Below are positions 23,051-35,554 of a stretch of 64,000 nt of DNA, piece after piece (position 1 is the stretch's first letter; every line of letters starts with the position of its first letter). A program made the translations under genes and the position numbers. The notes under the pieces were generated by a model that worked only from the letters and a program-made list of their open reading frames with translations, was not told where the DNA came from and searched no databases. The DNA lies in the NCBI GenBank assembly GCA_037074615.1, contig CM073545.1:17750001-17814000 (forward strand). Direction: 5' to 3'. The stretch is from Leucaena leucocephala (lineage: Eukaryota; Streptophyta; Magnoliopsida; Fabales; Fabaceae).

Positions 23051-25323
23051 ATGGGCGTTTCTAGGAGATTGGCTTGTTTCTTTCTATTTCTGCTGGTTAC
23101 ATCCGCAAATGGAGATGACCCTTACAGATTCTACTCTTGGAATGTCACTTATGGAGACATTTATCCTCTTGGAGTTAAACAACAGGTGCATTTCCCCTTC
23201 CTTTTTCTGGTTCTTTTGATTCTTTTTTCCTAGCACTATTCATCATCGTTTTTGGTGAATCTTGGGTGTGTGAAATGGCAGGGGATACTGATTAACGGCC
23301 AGTTCCCTGGTCCCCAGATCGAATCAGTCACCAATGATAACTTGATTATCAATGTTGACAACAGCTTGGATGAACCTTTTCTCATCTCCTGGTTAGTCCT
23401 AGTCCTTGTCTCCTCTATTACTTTTTTCCTTATAGTCCTTTCCACTTTTATACCGTGTTCTTTCCCCTCCATATTCTTCACAAGGACGCATAGGTGATGT
23501 AGTTTTCCAAAGTTAAATAGCAAACGATGTCCCTTTCACGGGGAAAAAACACTTGTTAGTTTAGTTATTTCTGTAGATCAGGCAGCCATAACGTGAAGAT
23601 GATGGTATTTGTTGGTAGGAATGGAGTGCAGCAGAGGAGAAACTCATGGCAAGATGGAGTTTATGGGACTAACTGCCCAATCCCACCAGGAAAGAACTTC
23701 ACTTACGTCCTTCAAGTGAAAGATCAGATTGGCAGTTATTTCTACTTCCCTTCTCTTGCATTCCACAAGGCTGCAGGAGGCTATGGTGGATTCAAAATTG
23801 CTAGCCGCTCTGTTATTCCTGTACCTTTCCCTCCTCCAGCCGGAGATTTCACCATCTTGGCCGGAGATTGGTACAAGAGAAATCACACCGTAAGCAACTG
23901 TAGAATAGTCTTTACTGTTTAAGGAATCCAATCTTAACATTGATGATAATTTGATGTTTCTTTTTTGCAGGATTTGAAGGCCATTTTAGATGGTGGAAGT
24001 GATCTTCCATTCCCTGACGGGCTCATCATCAATGGCCGTGGTTCTAATGGTTATACGTTCACAGTTGATCAAGGTACGCGAGCAAATTTCAATTTTTTTG
24101 GGTGTGTTCATATGCTATAATTGGACATTGAATGTTATGTGTTTGGTGGTGTTGTTCAGGCAAGACTTACAGATTCAGGATATCAAATGTGGGGCTTTCA
24201 ACATCCATCAACTTCAGAATCCAAGGGCACAAAATGCTGCTGGTTGAGGTGGAAGGAACCCACACTCTCCAAAACACTTATAGTTCTCTTGACATTCATC
24301 TTGGCCAGACTTACTCTGTTTTGGTCACTGCAGATCAGCCACCACAAGACTACTGTATTGTTGTCTCCACAAGATTCACCTCTCAAGTTCTTTCTACAAC
24401 CTCTGTTCTCCATTACAGTAACTCTGCTTCCTCTGTTTCTGGCCCTCCCCCTGGTGGCCCGACCACCCAGATTGATTGGTCTTTAGAACAAGCTCGATCG
24501 CTCCGGCGTAATCTGACGGCAAGTGGACCGAGGCCTAATCCTCAAGGATCATACCATTATGGTATGATAAACACAACACGTACGATTAGGCTTCAAAATT
24601 CTGCTCCAATCATCAATGGGAAACAGAGATATGCTGTGAATAGTGTGTCCTTTATTCCTGCTGATACACCTCTCAAGCTTGCTGACTACTTCAAGATCTC
24701 TGGGGTTTTCTCCCTTGGAACCATCCCCGACAACCCCACTGGCTCCGGCGGTTACCTTCAAACTTCTGTTATGGCCGCCGATTTCCGTGGCTTCGCGGAG
24801 GTTGTTTTCGAGAATCCTGAAGACACCCTGCAATCGTGGCACATTGATGGTCACAACTTCTTCATCGTAGGGTGAGTTCATCACCTATCCTTAAACCTGT
24901 AAGTGGATTTTTGAGTTCCTTATTATGACAACGTTAATGAATTGGAATTTGACAGGATGGATGGAGGACAATGGTCAGCTGGAAGTAGGTCGAGTTACAA
25001 TCTAAGAGACACGATTTCTCGTTGCACTGTTCAGGTACATAAACTCACGAGTGATCATAATAAACCTTAATCTCTCATTCATCTTTTGGAATGGCAGCTG
25101 AGAATGTGGTAATTTGCAGGTGTATCCCAAGTCATGGACTGCAATATACATGCCTCTGGACAACGTGGGGATGTGGAATGTGAGGTCAGAGAACTGGGCT
25201 CGTCAATACTTGGGACAACAATTCTATCTTCGTGTGTATTCGCCTGCAAATTCATGGAGAGATGAATATCCTATCCCAAGTAATGCTCTCCGATGTGGTC
25301 GTGCTATAGGCCATAGCATTTGA
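23051..25323 (+). CDS. SKU5-similar (SKS) multicopper-oxidase-like protein
   Basis: SKS proteins are secreted, cell-wall or plasma-membrane cupredoxin-fold proteins related to laccase and ascorbate oxidase, linked to directional growth and pollen tube walls; most lack copper ligands. Seven exons: 23051-23185, 23282-23391, 23619-23889, 23971-24073, 24160-24871, 24956-25034, 25120-25323; 1614 nt, 537 residues, the usual SKS length. There is a signal peptide at 1-21 (cut near SANG/DD). Family blocks include YSWNVTYGDIYPLGVKQQ, GILINGQFPGP, NLIINVDNSLDEPFL, DGVYGTNCPIPPGKNFTY, YYFPSLAFHKAAGG-like YFYFPSLAFHKAAGG, ADTPLKLADYFKI, VYPKSWTAIYMPLDNVGMWN and WARQYLGQQFYLRVYSP. N-glycosylation sites NVT, NFT, NHT, NLT and NTT are present. 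No GPI-type hydrophobic tail is visible. The segment SWHIDGHNFF has His where SKS proteins usually have Tyr (DGY). Confidence 0.95.
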
Positions 25324-26386
25324 GCTCTCTGTACGATGAGAACCAATTAGCAGTTGTATTATTCAAGGCTCAACTCGAGCCATTGTCTTCTTCTAATTGC
25401 GTTGTAAACCTTCATGGTATTCATTTTTACTTTATAGAGGTTTTCTAATAGACAGTTAAGCATCTGAGCCTCATTTACCATACGAGTGATATGAAGTAAT
25501 TTTCATGTTATTGTTTCGAAGTTTCCACCCCCTGTTTTTGGGTTCATGTTTATTATTGTCCAAACATAAAAGTTATGGAAATATTGATATGTTTATATAA
25601 TTTTAAATTTTAAATTTATTTAGAACTTTTTGAAAACGTGATTTATTAATACATTATGCAAATTATATAAATAAATAATAGGCAGAATAAGTAAGATTCA
25701 TTAAATAAATTATTTGCTGTCGTGAGGAAAACAATAAAATCAATGGGTTTTCCCTTTGGCGATGGCCGATGGTCAGTTGTCCCCAGGGCACGATCCTCAC
25801 TCATTATGAATTGATTTGACAAAGTAATTCAAGATCTGTTTACTCAGCAAGATGCACCTGTTTTATGAGGAGCGATCTGGACCGTCTGTTCGAAGATTAC
25901 GACTCCTCGTTGGTTCAGCTTCGTCCGATCGATTGACATATGTCGTTTTGTTAAGTGAGCAACTGAGTAGTCTCTGAATCTTGCAAGAGAAACCAATGTA
26001 ATAAATAATTTCTATACACGAGGTGCATTTTCAGTAGGAGCATCGTACGGACGGATCACGATGATCGTAATATTTAATTATAGAGATCCAACGGCTGACA
26101 GATGTAACGCCATCACTCTTTCCTTCGTAAGTCTCCAAGAGGAATTGTGCAGAATCCTCCACGTAGTATCTCTGTCGTGGTCGCTACTGCAGAGAATCAC
26201 AACCGATGACATTAGACTGCGTTTCAGGCGCCTTCTCTCGCTGAGTATAAGTGAGGGCCGCTTCCCGCCGTTTCGTTTTAAGAGTCACAATCACTCACTA
26301 CCATTTCTGTTTTCTGAACCGCTCTTCTAATCTGATCGAACCTCTTCATTTTCGCAAACCCTAATGCATCTCCGTTAGCTGCATCA
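25324..26386. other. Intergenic region and RAD16-like leader
   Basis: No gene was seen. The last 100 bases before 26,387 look like a 5' leader. It contains a tiny upstream frame, ATG at 26,364 followed by TAG after four codons, which could modestly affect translation of the RAD16-like gene. Confidence 0.5.
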
Positions 26387-29300
26387 ATGGGGCTACGTTC
26401 TCGTAGGCGACTTCCTTCTCCTAATATTGATGGTAAACATTCCGTCGAGCGATTGTATCGACTTCTTTTTCTTCTTTATTATTCTTTTGTAGTTTCACGC
26501 CTCTGCTTTGGTTTTTGATTTTGTTTTAAGAGAACATTATAGGTTCCAGAGGATTGAATTTGAATTCCTTGCTTCTTCTTCTTTTTTGACTTTTCCCTAT
26601 TGTTCTTCATTTCCTGTGTCGTTGGCTCCTATTCTGTGCGCGTGAGTGATTATTTTGGGGGTAGGACTTTTTAAAATGATGAAAGGAGCGCAAGAACTTA
26701 TTATTTCCTTGACAAACTTTGTGGCGGTCAACTGTTTTGTGTTCTGTGCCCGTCTTTTCTTCGCGATTACTGTTAGGAAATTTCTAGTGTTAAGCCAGTT
26801 TGGATAGTGGGTTTAATGTTGCTGAGTGGGGTTAATTTCTAAAGAGGTAGCATTTTGAAGTTTTTGTGCTCTGGCCCCTCATCCATGTGCTAGAAGCGCC
26901 AGCAGCCTGGGCCAGCGATGGGTGATCCTTTTTCAAATAGAACGCCGATGATTTGGGTCCTTAACTTGAATTTACTGAATTCGCAATCTTTTCCTCCTTG
27001 TTTGTTTTGATGGTTATGTATAATGTAGTAACAAGAAATGAACAACCACCCAAAGATGCCTCTGAAGAAGCTAAAACTGCTAGCCATTGTGGCAATAATG
27101 CAAATGAAGTCTCTTCAGGTTCACATTCCAGTTTTGAAGGTACATTGCGTTTCTTGCTCGGTCTTTAGCTTACTGATTATTTCCTTCCGAATCTTGGATG
27201 GCTGTTGACAACGTGATTCTATTTTTAAGTTTTAGTCACTTAAATCTGAACCCTTTAAATAAAACCTCTTTCTTATCTTCCCTGGTTTAGTATAGAAATA
27301 TTTATACTTCTAATGTAGGAGTGTATTTCATCCTCGTGACATATCTGTTGATGAGAAATAATTTCATATAGATGAAGAAGCTTTGAACTCCTTTCCTGAC
27401 TTAAATGAAGAACCTACTTCAAGCTTTTGCCCTTCTGATGAGGTAGAAGACAACTCTGATTCATCCAATAGCTGGACTACACCGCGTAGAAAGAGAAAAG
27501 GAAGGAAAAGGAGAAAACTCAGCTCTAAAAATGGACAGTCCAGTCAGGACATGGGAGAGTTGGACGATGGAGACAATGATGGCTCCCCAAGAGTTCAGCG
27601 GCAACCAATTGACCATGATTTGATTAGCCTGAGGAAGAAGAAAAAAACAAAAAGAGGAAAAAAAGATCCAAAGCCAGTGTTGTTGTGGAAGGTGTGGGAA
27701 GAGCAGAATGAGAGATGGATCGATGAGAATTTATCAGAAGATGTTGACTTGGATCATCAGAATCAACTAATGAATGAAACTGCTGAGGCTTCCTCCGATC
27801 TTACTATGCCGTTACTAAGATACCAAAAGGAATGGCTAGCATGGGCTTTGAAACAGGAGAATTCTGAAATTAGGGGGGGCATTCTTGCAGACGAAATGGG
27901 GATGGGAAAGACTATTCAAGCAATTGCTCTTGTCCTTGCCCAACGTGAAATCCAGCAAATGGTTTGTGAACCAGATGAAACATCTTCTTTGCCAGGTTCA
28001 TCTACAGTCTTGTCTAGGACCAAAGGAACGCTTGTTATTTGTCCTGTGGTTGCTGTCACTCAGTGGTTTAGTGAGATTGATAGTTTTACCCTAAAAGGAA
28101 GCACCAAGGTGCTAATTTATCATGGAGCCAATAAAGGGAAGTGTAGGGAAGAGTTATCAGATTATGATTTTGTAATAACTACATACTCTACTGTCGAAGT
28201 AGAGTACAGAAAGTATATGATGCCTCCTAAGGAGAAGTGCCCATATTGTGACAAATCTTTTAGCCACACGAAGTTATCTGTTCACCAGAGATATTATTGT
28301 GGGCCTGGTGCTGAGAGAACAGAAAAACAATCGAAACAATTCAAGAAAAAGAAAAGAGAAGTTAATAAAAAGAAAATTCAGATGGACAAGGGACCAGATA
28401 ATTCAGATGCCACACACAAGGGGAAGTCCCTTTTACATATTGTAAAGTGGCAGCGGATCATTTTGGATGAGGTCAGTTGTGATCATTATTTTGGCATTTA
28501 ATTCGTTCTGTTTCATGAAATAAAATTAGTTGTTTACATATTTAAACTGTTCTCTACTACACTCATTTCTCTAAAGTAGTTGGAGTGTGGTTTCTTTCAT
28601 ATTTGACTGTGCCAATTCGTTGGCTTTTATCTTGACAAGAAAGGAAAATGGGTTATGACTTAAACTGAGGGCTTTTCATTACAAATGTAGTTTTATATTT
28701 CATACTCTTAATCTTTGTTTTAATGTCAATATTGTGTTATGACATCACAACATTATTCAGTTTGATATATTCTTGAAAGTCATTGACCTTTATACTTTTC
28801 ACTTTATAAATAGGCACACTATATTAAATCTAGACAATGTAACACTACAAAAGCAATTCTTGCTCTTGAGTCTTCCTATAAATGGGCGTTAAGTGGAACT
28901 CCCCTTCAGAATCGTGTGGGAGAGCTGTATTCTCTGGTCAGTTTACCGTCTTATACTTTTTGCCATAATCTGGAAAGCTTATGTTGAGATAATTTATTTG
29001 CTATGCTGTTATTACAGGTACATTTCCTGCAAATAGTTCCTTATTCCTATTACTTGTGCAAGGACTGTGATTGCAGGGTTCTTGATCATAGGTATGTGTA
29101 AACTTTCTGCTGGGAACCTGATTTATTTATTCATTTTGGTTTTGTTTGTTTACCCTCTTGACTTATTAATTGAGGAAGAGGAACTAAATTATCAGCTTCT
29201 TTTTCTATTCTTGTATTATTTTATCTCAGATGAGGGACTTCATATTTCGTCTATTCTGTAATTCCATACATTCTGGATTAAAGCAAGCTGCTCTTTTCTT

Positions 29301-29411
29301 TAGACGTTTTCATAAAATTATCATTGTTCTTCTCTTTACTTCTGTCAAAGGCTCTATCATGCTCTGTTTTTTGAGTATGCAAAGGCAAGCATGCCTCTAA
29401 GTGCAGATGTG

Positions 29412-29442
<31 letters not shown>

Positions 29443-32400
29443 TTACTTATTTATATCTTACGACTGTAGTATTAAGATGCTGTTAACTTTATGCTTCTGA
29501 GTTGTGATCATGATGCTTTTATGCAGTTCTGGGGAATGTTCATACTGCCTGCACAGTTCTGTCAGGCATTTCTGCTGGTGGAATAAAGTAAGTTTTGTAG
29601 TTTATTTGCCTTTTTTGTATTTGTTCAAGGCAAGAAAAACAGATCCTTGCTGTTTCATACAAATTACTACTGACATATTCTTTGTTATTGAATATTGATA
29701 AGTATATCGCCACGCCTATTCAATTATATGGAAACATTGATACTGGAAAGAGAGCAATGATATTGCTTAAACACAAGGTTTTAAAAAGTATAATATTAAG
29801 GCGTACTAAAGTAGGTCGGGCTGCTGATCTCGCACTTCCACCTAGAATTGTAAGTTATTATTTACGATGTGGCTAAGTTTCCAATTTTGGATATTAAAAA
29901 GGTATATATTGATCTCTTACATTAATTCCTTGCAGGTTTCATTGAGAAAGGATGGCTTGGATATAAAAGAGCAAGACTATTATGAATCATTGTACAATGA
30001 GAGTCAGGCACAGTTTAATACGTATGTCACATATTTTGCTTACTATAGAAATTCAATGAAGATAATGTGAAGCAGGTTCTTTTATTGAAATAACTAAAAT
30101 ATAATTTTTATTTTTTTACAACGTGTTAATCACCAAGATATGCATGAAATTTATTTTAAATCTGGAGGGATAGCCGTGTGTTTTTGTTGATTCTTTGATA
30201 CATTGTCTTTCTGTTTTCTATGTAAGTCATTGATGTGATTCTCCTTGCAGATATGTGGAATCAAATACTTTGACGAATAACTATGCTCATATATTTGACC
30301 TCCTCACCAGACTTCGGCAGGTGTGTGCGCTTAACTTTGACACTTGTATCATTATTAGAGGCCTATGCCTTTGTTAAAAACCTTTGGACATCCTTGGCCT
30401 TGAATATCCCTCTTTTGAGATTAGGAATTGGTCTGAGATCAAACTTGGAGCTCAATTTGGTCTTGGTTTGAGATTAGGAATTGAAGTCTATGAGATCTAA
30501 TTTTCTATTGTTCCTCAATAGCTTGCTGGTAGAGCAGTCTGCTGTTAACGGACTCAGATATCTCTTGCTTCGATTATAGGCTGTTGATCATCCTTACCTT
30601 GTTGTATATTCTCAAGCTGCATTATTAAAAGCTGGAGTTGAGGTTAGCAATGGCAATGTTGAACAAGTATGTGGCCTTTGTCATGACCCAGTAGAAGATC
30701 CTGTGGTTAGTTCATAGTTCCCTTTTCTTTTTATCTTCTGTCTGTTGCTTCTTTACACCAAAATTAATGCGCTATTTTATTCTTCAACTGCCTTTTCCTA
30801 TTGTTTCAGGTTACCTCATGTGAACACATCTTTTGTAAGGCATGCTTGATCGACTTCTCTGCTTCCTTGGCGCGAGTGTCATGCCCTTCATGCTCCAAAT
30901 TACTTACTGTTGATTTAACTTCAAATAAGGATGTTGGGGATCAGCCTAGAAAAACAACAATAAAGGGTTTCAGATCCTCAAGCATTTTAAATAGAATTCG
31001 GCTGGAGAACTTTCAAACAAGCACTAAAATAGAGGCATTGGTATGTGTTATCGTCTAGAAAGTATGAGTTTATTCCAAGCGTGTTTTGTGGTTCAAGCAT
31101 TTTTTTTTTAATTTTATTTTGTTTATTGTTTTATGAAGTATCACATTTATAGGCAGTAATAAGATGGGTTACACAAGCATGTTTTGTTTTTGAACTGCAC
31201 ATTGGAAAAGAAAGATGAATTGGATTTATGCACCTTGAAAGTTCATGTTTGCATAGGTCATTAAAGATGAATGGATAATGTTATGCCGTAGTAACATTGA
31301 TTAGTTTTTGAGAAAGGAGTATGATCTCGCATGATCGTGAGCCAACTAGATCTGTTAAGTTTTCAAGTTCTGGCCTTGATGACATTGAGCAAACAAGATC
31401 TCTGCAGTACTGTTTTTGAATGCGTTCGATTTTATGCAATTCTTTCTTCTTGAAATGATAGTTGTTTCCTTCTCACGTTGAGCAATTGAGAGAGAGGGTG
31501 AGAATTGTATACAGGTAGGTTGAATAATTGATCATAGTATTGCTCAGGATTGAAATGCTTGCGCAAATTAGTCTATATTCTCTGTCCTATGCATACCTGT
31601 TAGAATCCTTATACCCCTGTGCCTTACCAAGTTGAAATGGCTATAGAGAGAAGAAATTCGATTCATGGTAGAAAGGGATGGCTCTGCAAAAGGGATTGTT
31701 TTTAGCCAGTTCACTTCATTCTTGGATCTCATAAACTACTCCCTGCTCAAGGTAATTTCAGTTGTGCTTTTCTATTTTTATTAATGCATGTAAAATTCGT
31801 TGCAATGATCTTATGATGTCTGAATTGCAGTCTGGTGTGTCTTGCGTTCAACTGAATGGAAGCATGTCATTAGCTGCCCGGGATGCAGCCATTAAGAGAT
31901 TTACTGATGATCCAGAATGCAAAATTTTTCTCATGAGCTTGAAAGCCGGTGGTGTTGCCCTCAATTTGACTGTTGCATCACATGTGAATAATCTTCTTTA
32001 TACGTTGCGTTTTGCTTAAAGTTCATCAATTACTGATTCAACTGTGAATTTAATCAAATATGTAGATAATCGTTTGCTTAAACCATCCCTCTCCTATCTT
32101 TTCACATATGGATTTGGCATAGGTTTTCATTATGGACCCTTGGTGGAACCCAGCTGTGGAGCGTCAGGCTCAAGATAGAATTCACCGAATAGGGCAATAT
32201 AAACCAATCAGGTGCTTATTCTTGCACTCTAGCACTCGTTAAGCTTGGAGTAGGCATTAGGCAACGGGAAAATATTATTCTGTGTTGTTTCCATGGTCAG
32301 GATTGTGAGGTTTGTGATCGAGAACACTATTGAGGAGAGGATTTTGAAGCTTCAACAGAAGAAGGAGCTAATATTTGAAGGGTAAGTGGATGTTTAAAAA

Positions 32401-32542
32401 GTTGGGTTGAAGGGTGCTGGGTGTTTTACCATGTAAATATATACTTATTTTTGGCCCTTTCCTCAATAGGACTGTTGGTGGCTCTGCCGAGGCTCTGGGC
32501 AAACTCACGGAGGCAGACATGAGATTTCTGTTCGTTACCTGA
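26387..32542 (+). CDS. RAD16: RAD16-like SNF2 helicase with RING finger
   Basis: It is a nuclear SWI2/SNF2 ATPase of the Rad5/Rad16 group; yeast Rad16 acts in global-genome nucleotide excision repair. Sixteen exons join in frame: 26387-26432, 27029-27139, 27372-28471, 28814-28936, 29018-29091, 29527-29587, 29703-29849, 29936-30021, 30251-30320, 30580-30705, 30810-31040, 31647-31751, 31831-31983, 32123-32211, 32301-32381, 32470-32542; 2676 nt, 891 residues. A basic acidic-flanked N-terminus precedes the ATPase: Walker A DEMGMGKT (226-233), DEAH (418-421, split by an intron) and SGTPLQN. An inserted Cys/His segment (KCPYCDKSFSHTKLSVHQ) and a Lys-rich tract lie before DEAH. A RING (C637, C640, C652, H654, C657, C660, C673, C676) sits between the ATPase lobes. 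Motif V/VI is seen as LKAGGVALNL and QAQDRIHRIGQ (826-836). All sites look intact. Confidence 0.95.
29416..29442. repeat. TA microsatellite in RAD16-like intron 5
   Basis: An uninterrupted TA run in the intron between exons 5 and 6 of the RAD16-like gene, with no effect on coding. Confidence 0.8.
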
Positions 32543-33950
32543 TCAGTGTAAATTCCCGCTTTTCAACAGTTTTTTGGCAAGGAGAGAAAACCTTGTCATA
32601 TTCTCAGATTCGAGAGTCCAAGTGTTAAAAAATAGAAAACCTGATATCAATACTTAAAATGGGATTGACTACATGGTGACAGAAAAATCATTTTCAGTGA
32701 GAAGATTATTAAGTTTGTGAATTTTAGTAATAATTTTAATTATAATTATAATTCTAATATATGTTGGTCTGGAAAATAACCAACTCAAATAAAATGGACT
32801 TTTTCTGAATGCAAACCATATAGGCTAAACCCCATTTGACTAAGGCTATGTTAGATGGAGAGAATAATGTGGGGAAAATAGGGAGGAGGGATACTATGAA
32901 GATTTTTTTTTTTAAAATGGTCAGAAATTATTAATTTTGGAGTTTTTTTTTAGTATTTTCCCCCCTAATTTTCTTCTCATTCAAATATAGGGTAAGGGTT
33001 GATTCAATTCACCATTTTTTAAGGAAAGCATAAGGCTTGCTACACTTACCAACAAACTAGATTCCTAGAATAACGATTGACGAATGATGGATTCATATGA
33101 TTATTGCGAAATGTGTTGGAGGAATGGTTTGTCTCGTGAATGTGGTAGATGATGTGTTTATGATTTCTTGAATGTGGTGCGGATGAAGATTTAACGTATT
33201 AGGAAAGTCGAAGATTAGATTTTTTAATATGTGAATTTAAAGTGAATGATGGGTTAGATTTATGTTTTTAAAAATTATTATTAAAATTTATGAAAAAAAT
33301 TCTGTTGGATGGTGGGCCCTATAATCTGTGATGGATTGAGATTTTCCCAAGACGCATAAAAAAACACAAAATTCAAACTCATTTTATATAAATTTAGACC
33401 ATTGATCTTTAAAAAAATTATTTGTCATACCTATAATGAAATGTACAAGGGCAGTACTGCTAATGCTAAATCAATCTCTCTCTCTTTCTATTACCTTGTA
33501 CATTTTTATGGTGAATTTTAATTTTAATTCAATTAATCGCGTAGGCTCGTCGTGTCAAAAGAAAATCTCAAAATCAACACAGGTAATTTAAAGAATAAAT
33601 AAACTTCTAGAAACGCAAACCGGGGAGATCGGAGGAAGGAAGAACGGTAGATGCGGCGCTTTCATATTTAAGTAACTTTTAAAGAGGTGATCGCTCTCTC
33701 CGTTAATTGCCCTTGTGTCTACGTGTTTCCTTTCCATTGGGCCACGGCACACAGGGATCCCACATAAAACCTTCATACGCGCACTCGCACACGCTCTTCA
33801 CTGCCACGACCCCCGTGTTTTTAAGTCGCCGATTTCCCCTTCAAGCCCGGCCTAGAAAAATCTCCTGCTCATTCCTTCCACTATCCTCCCCATTTTCTTC
33901 TTCCACTTCCCTTGAAAAGCAATTTTAGGTTTCGCTTCCAGCATAACAAG
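32543..33950. other. Intergenic region between RAD16-like and BAP31-like genes
   Basis: It is AT-rich to about 33,550, then more GC-rich leader-like sequence leads to the BAP31-like start. No gene was seen. Confidence 0.5.
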
Positions 33951-35554
33951 ATGATTCAGCTACTCTACAGTGTGATTTTTGTTCAAATGCTTCTAATTCT
34001 TACCCTTCTTTTCAAGACCCCGTTCAGGAAGCTTCTGATTATTTCTTTGGATCGGGTCAAGCGGGGTCGAGGCCCCGTCGTCGTCTCCACTGTCGGTGCT
34101 ACATTGCTTATCGTCCTTGCTTCCAGCCTCTATAGTATGGTCAAGATCCAGCGACGAATCCTTGAGGGCGGACTCGTCAATCCCACCGATGAGGTTCTTA
34201 TGTCCAAGCACATGCTTGAAGCATCTCTAATGGGTAATTTCCTACCGCTGCATCTCATAATGTTTCTCCCGAATGTTGATTTTCTGTAGAATTGTTTTTT
34301 TGTTGTTGAAGTTTCTTGGTTCTCTCGATTGTGGTGATCAAAACCTACCTTGAGCTATCCTACTGCCCTTTGCTTAATTCGATCCTTTACTTGTTTTATA
34401 AGAAATCTGAATGATTGGAATATGATGTTTATGATTACTGGAAAGTGGAAATACATAACAATCTCAGTTACGAGCGGATTGTGCTGAATTACTCCCTCAT
34501 ATTAAAATATTACCCTTCCAGTAAAGGGGAAGAAGAAGAGCCTGAAAAACGTATGTATTACTAGATATGTACAAAAATCTTAGTTAAGATATATGGTACT
34601 ATTAACTTTGAGGATTCTGCTAGCTTATATATAATACATTGATATTATTCACAAAGAAAGCGCTATACCCCATCTTATCTGGAACAAACGTGAGTTGAAG
34701 GATGGGATTTTGGGGGTTCCCCATTTGTATATTGCAACCCGTTACGGTCTAAGTTGGAGTTTCTCGTTCAGTATATCATATATGGATGTTTTAGCATGCT
34801 TGGTCACTACCCTGTTCTGAAGTTATATGCTCAATTTTGTACACGAGCTTCACTTCCTTTTGGGGTCTCTTTCACTGCCTTTACGTTGGACTGCATATTT
34901 CAAGCGTATGAGATATTTTCTTAGGGTGTGGGTGTTTGGAATTTGGAGTTGTCACCGCTTAAATGTTTACTATATTTGGGTCTCATTTCAAGCTTCAGCA
35001 TGCTTACTATATTTGATTTTAAAATGTATTTTGTGGTATACTCCAACTGATTACCTTCGACAGGATTGAATTATTGGTTCTATATACTTCCTTTTTGGGA
35101 TAAATTTTTGTCGTTCTTTGATATGTATTATTTGTTGAAATTGAGCTTTTACACGTCATGTATGTATGCAGGATTTGTGCTTTTCCTTTCTTTGATGATA
35201 GATAGGTTGCATCATTACATAAGAGAGCTTCGATTACTCAGGAAGACCATGGAGGCTGTTAAGAAACAGAATCGAAGTTTTGAGGATGGTAAAACCAGCA
35301 GTGCTGAAGAGCATAAAGCATTGACAGCAGAAATTGTAACACTGAAGAACAAAATAAAGAATCTGGAATCTGAATGTGAGGCGGAAGGAAGCAAGGCTAA
35401 GACTTTGGAAGCGGAAGTGGAGGCTCTGAAGAAGCAATCTGAAGGGTTCCTCATGGAATATGATCGGCTCTTGGCAGACAATCAGAGTCTTAGGAGTCAG
35501 TTGGAGGCGATTGATCAGAGCTCTACACATCTTGATAACAAGAAGAGCATGTGA
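33951..35554 (+). CDS. BAP31-like endoplasmic reticulum membrane protein
   Basis: BAP31/BAP29-type proteins are ER cargo and quality-control factors. Two exons, 33951-34233 and 35172-35554, give 666 nt and 221 residues, the usual plant length. The N-terminus has three hydrophobic segments (MIQLLYSVIFVQMLLILTLL; VVVSTVGATLLIVLASSLYS; GFVLFLSLMIDRL). The last 100 residues form a charged coiled coil (EEHKALTAEIVTLKNKIKNL and following heptads). The protein ends KKSM, a KKXX dilysine ER-retrieval signal as in animal BAP31. The intron of 938 bases splits a Gly codon. The start is the first ATG of the open frame in this family context. Confidence 0.93.
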
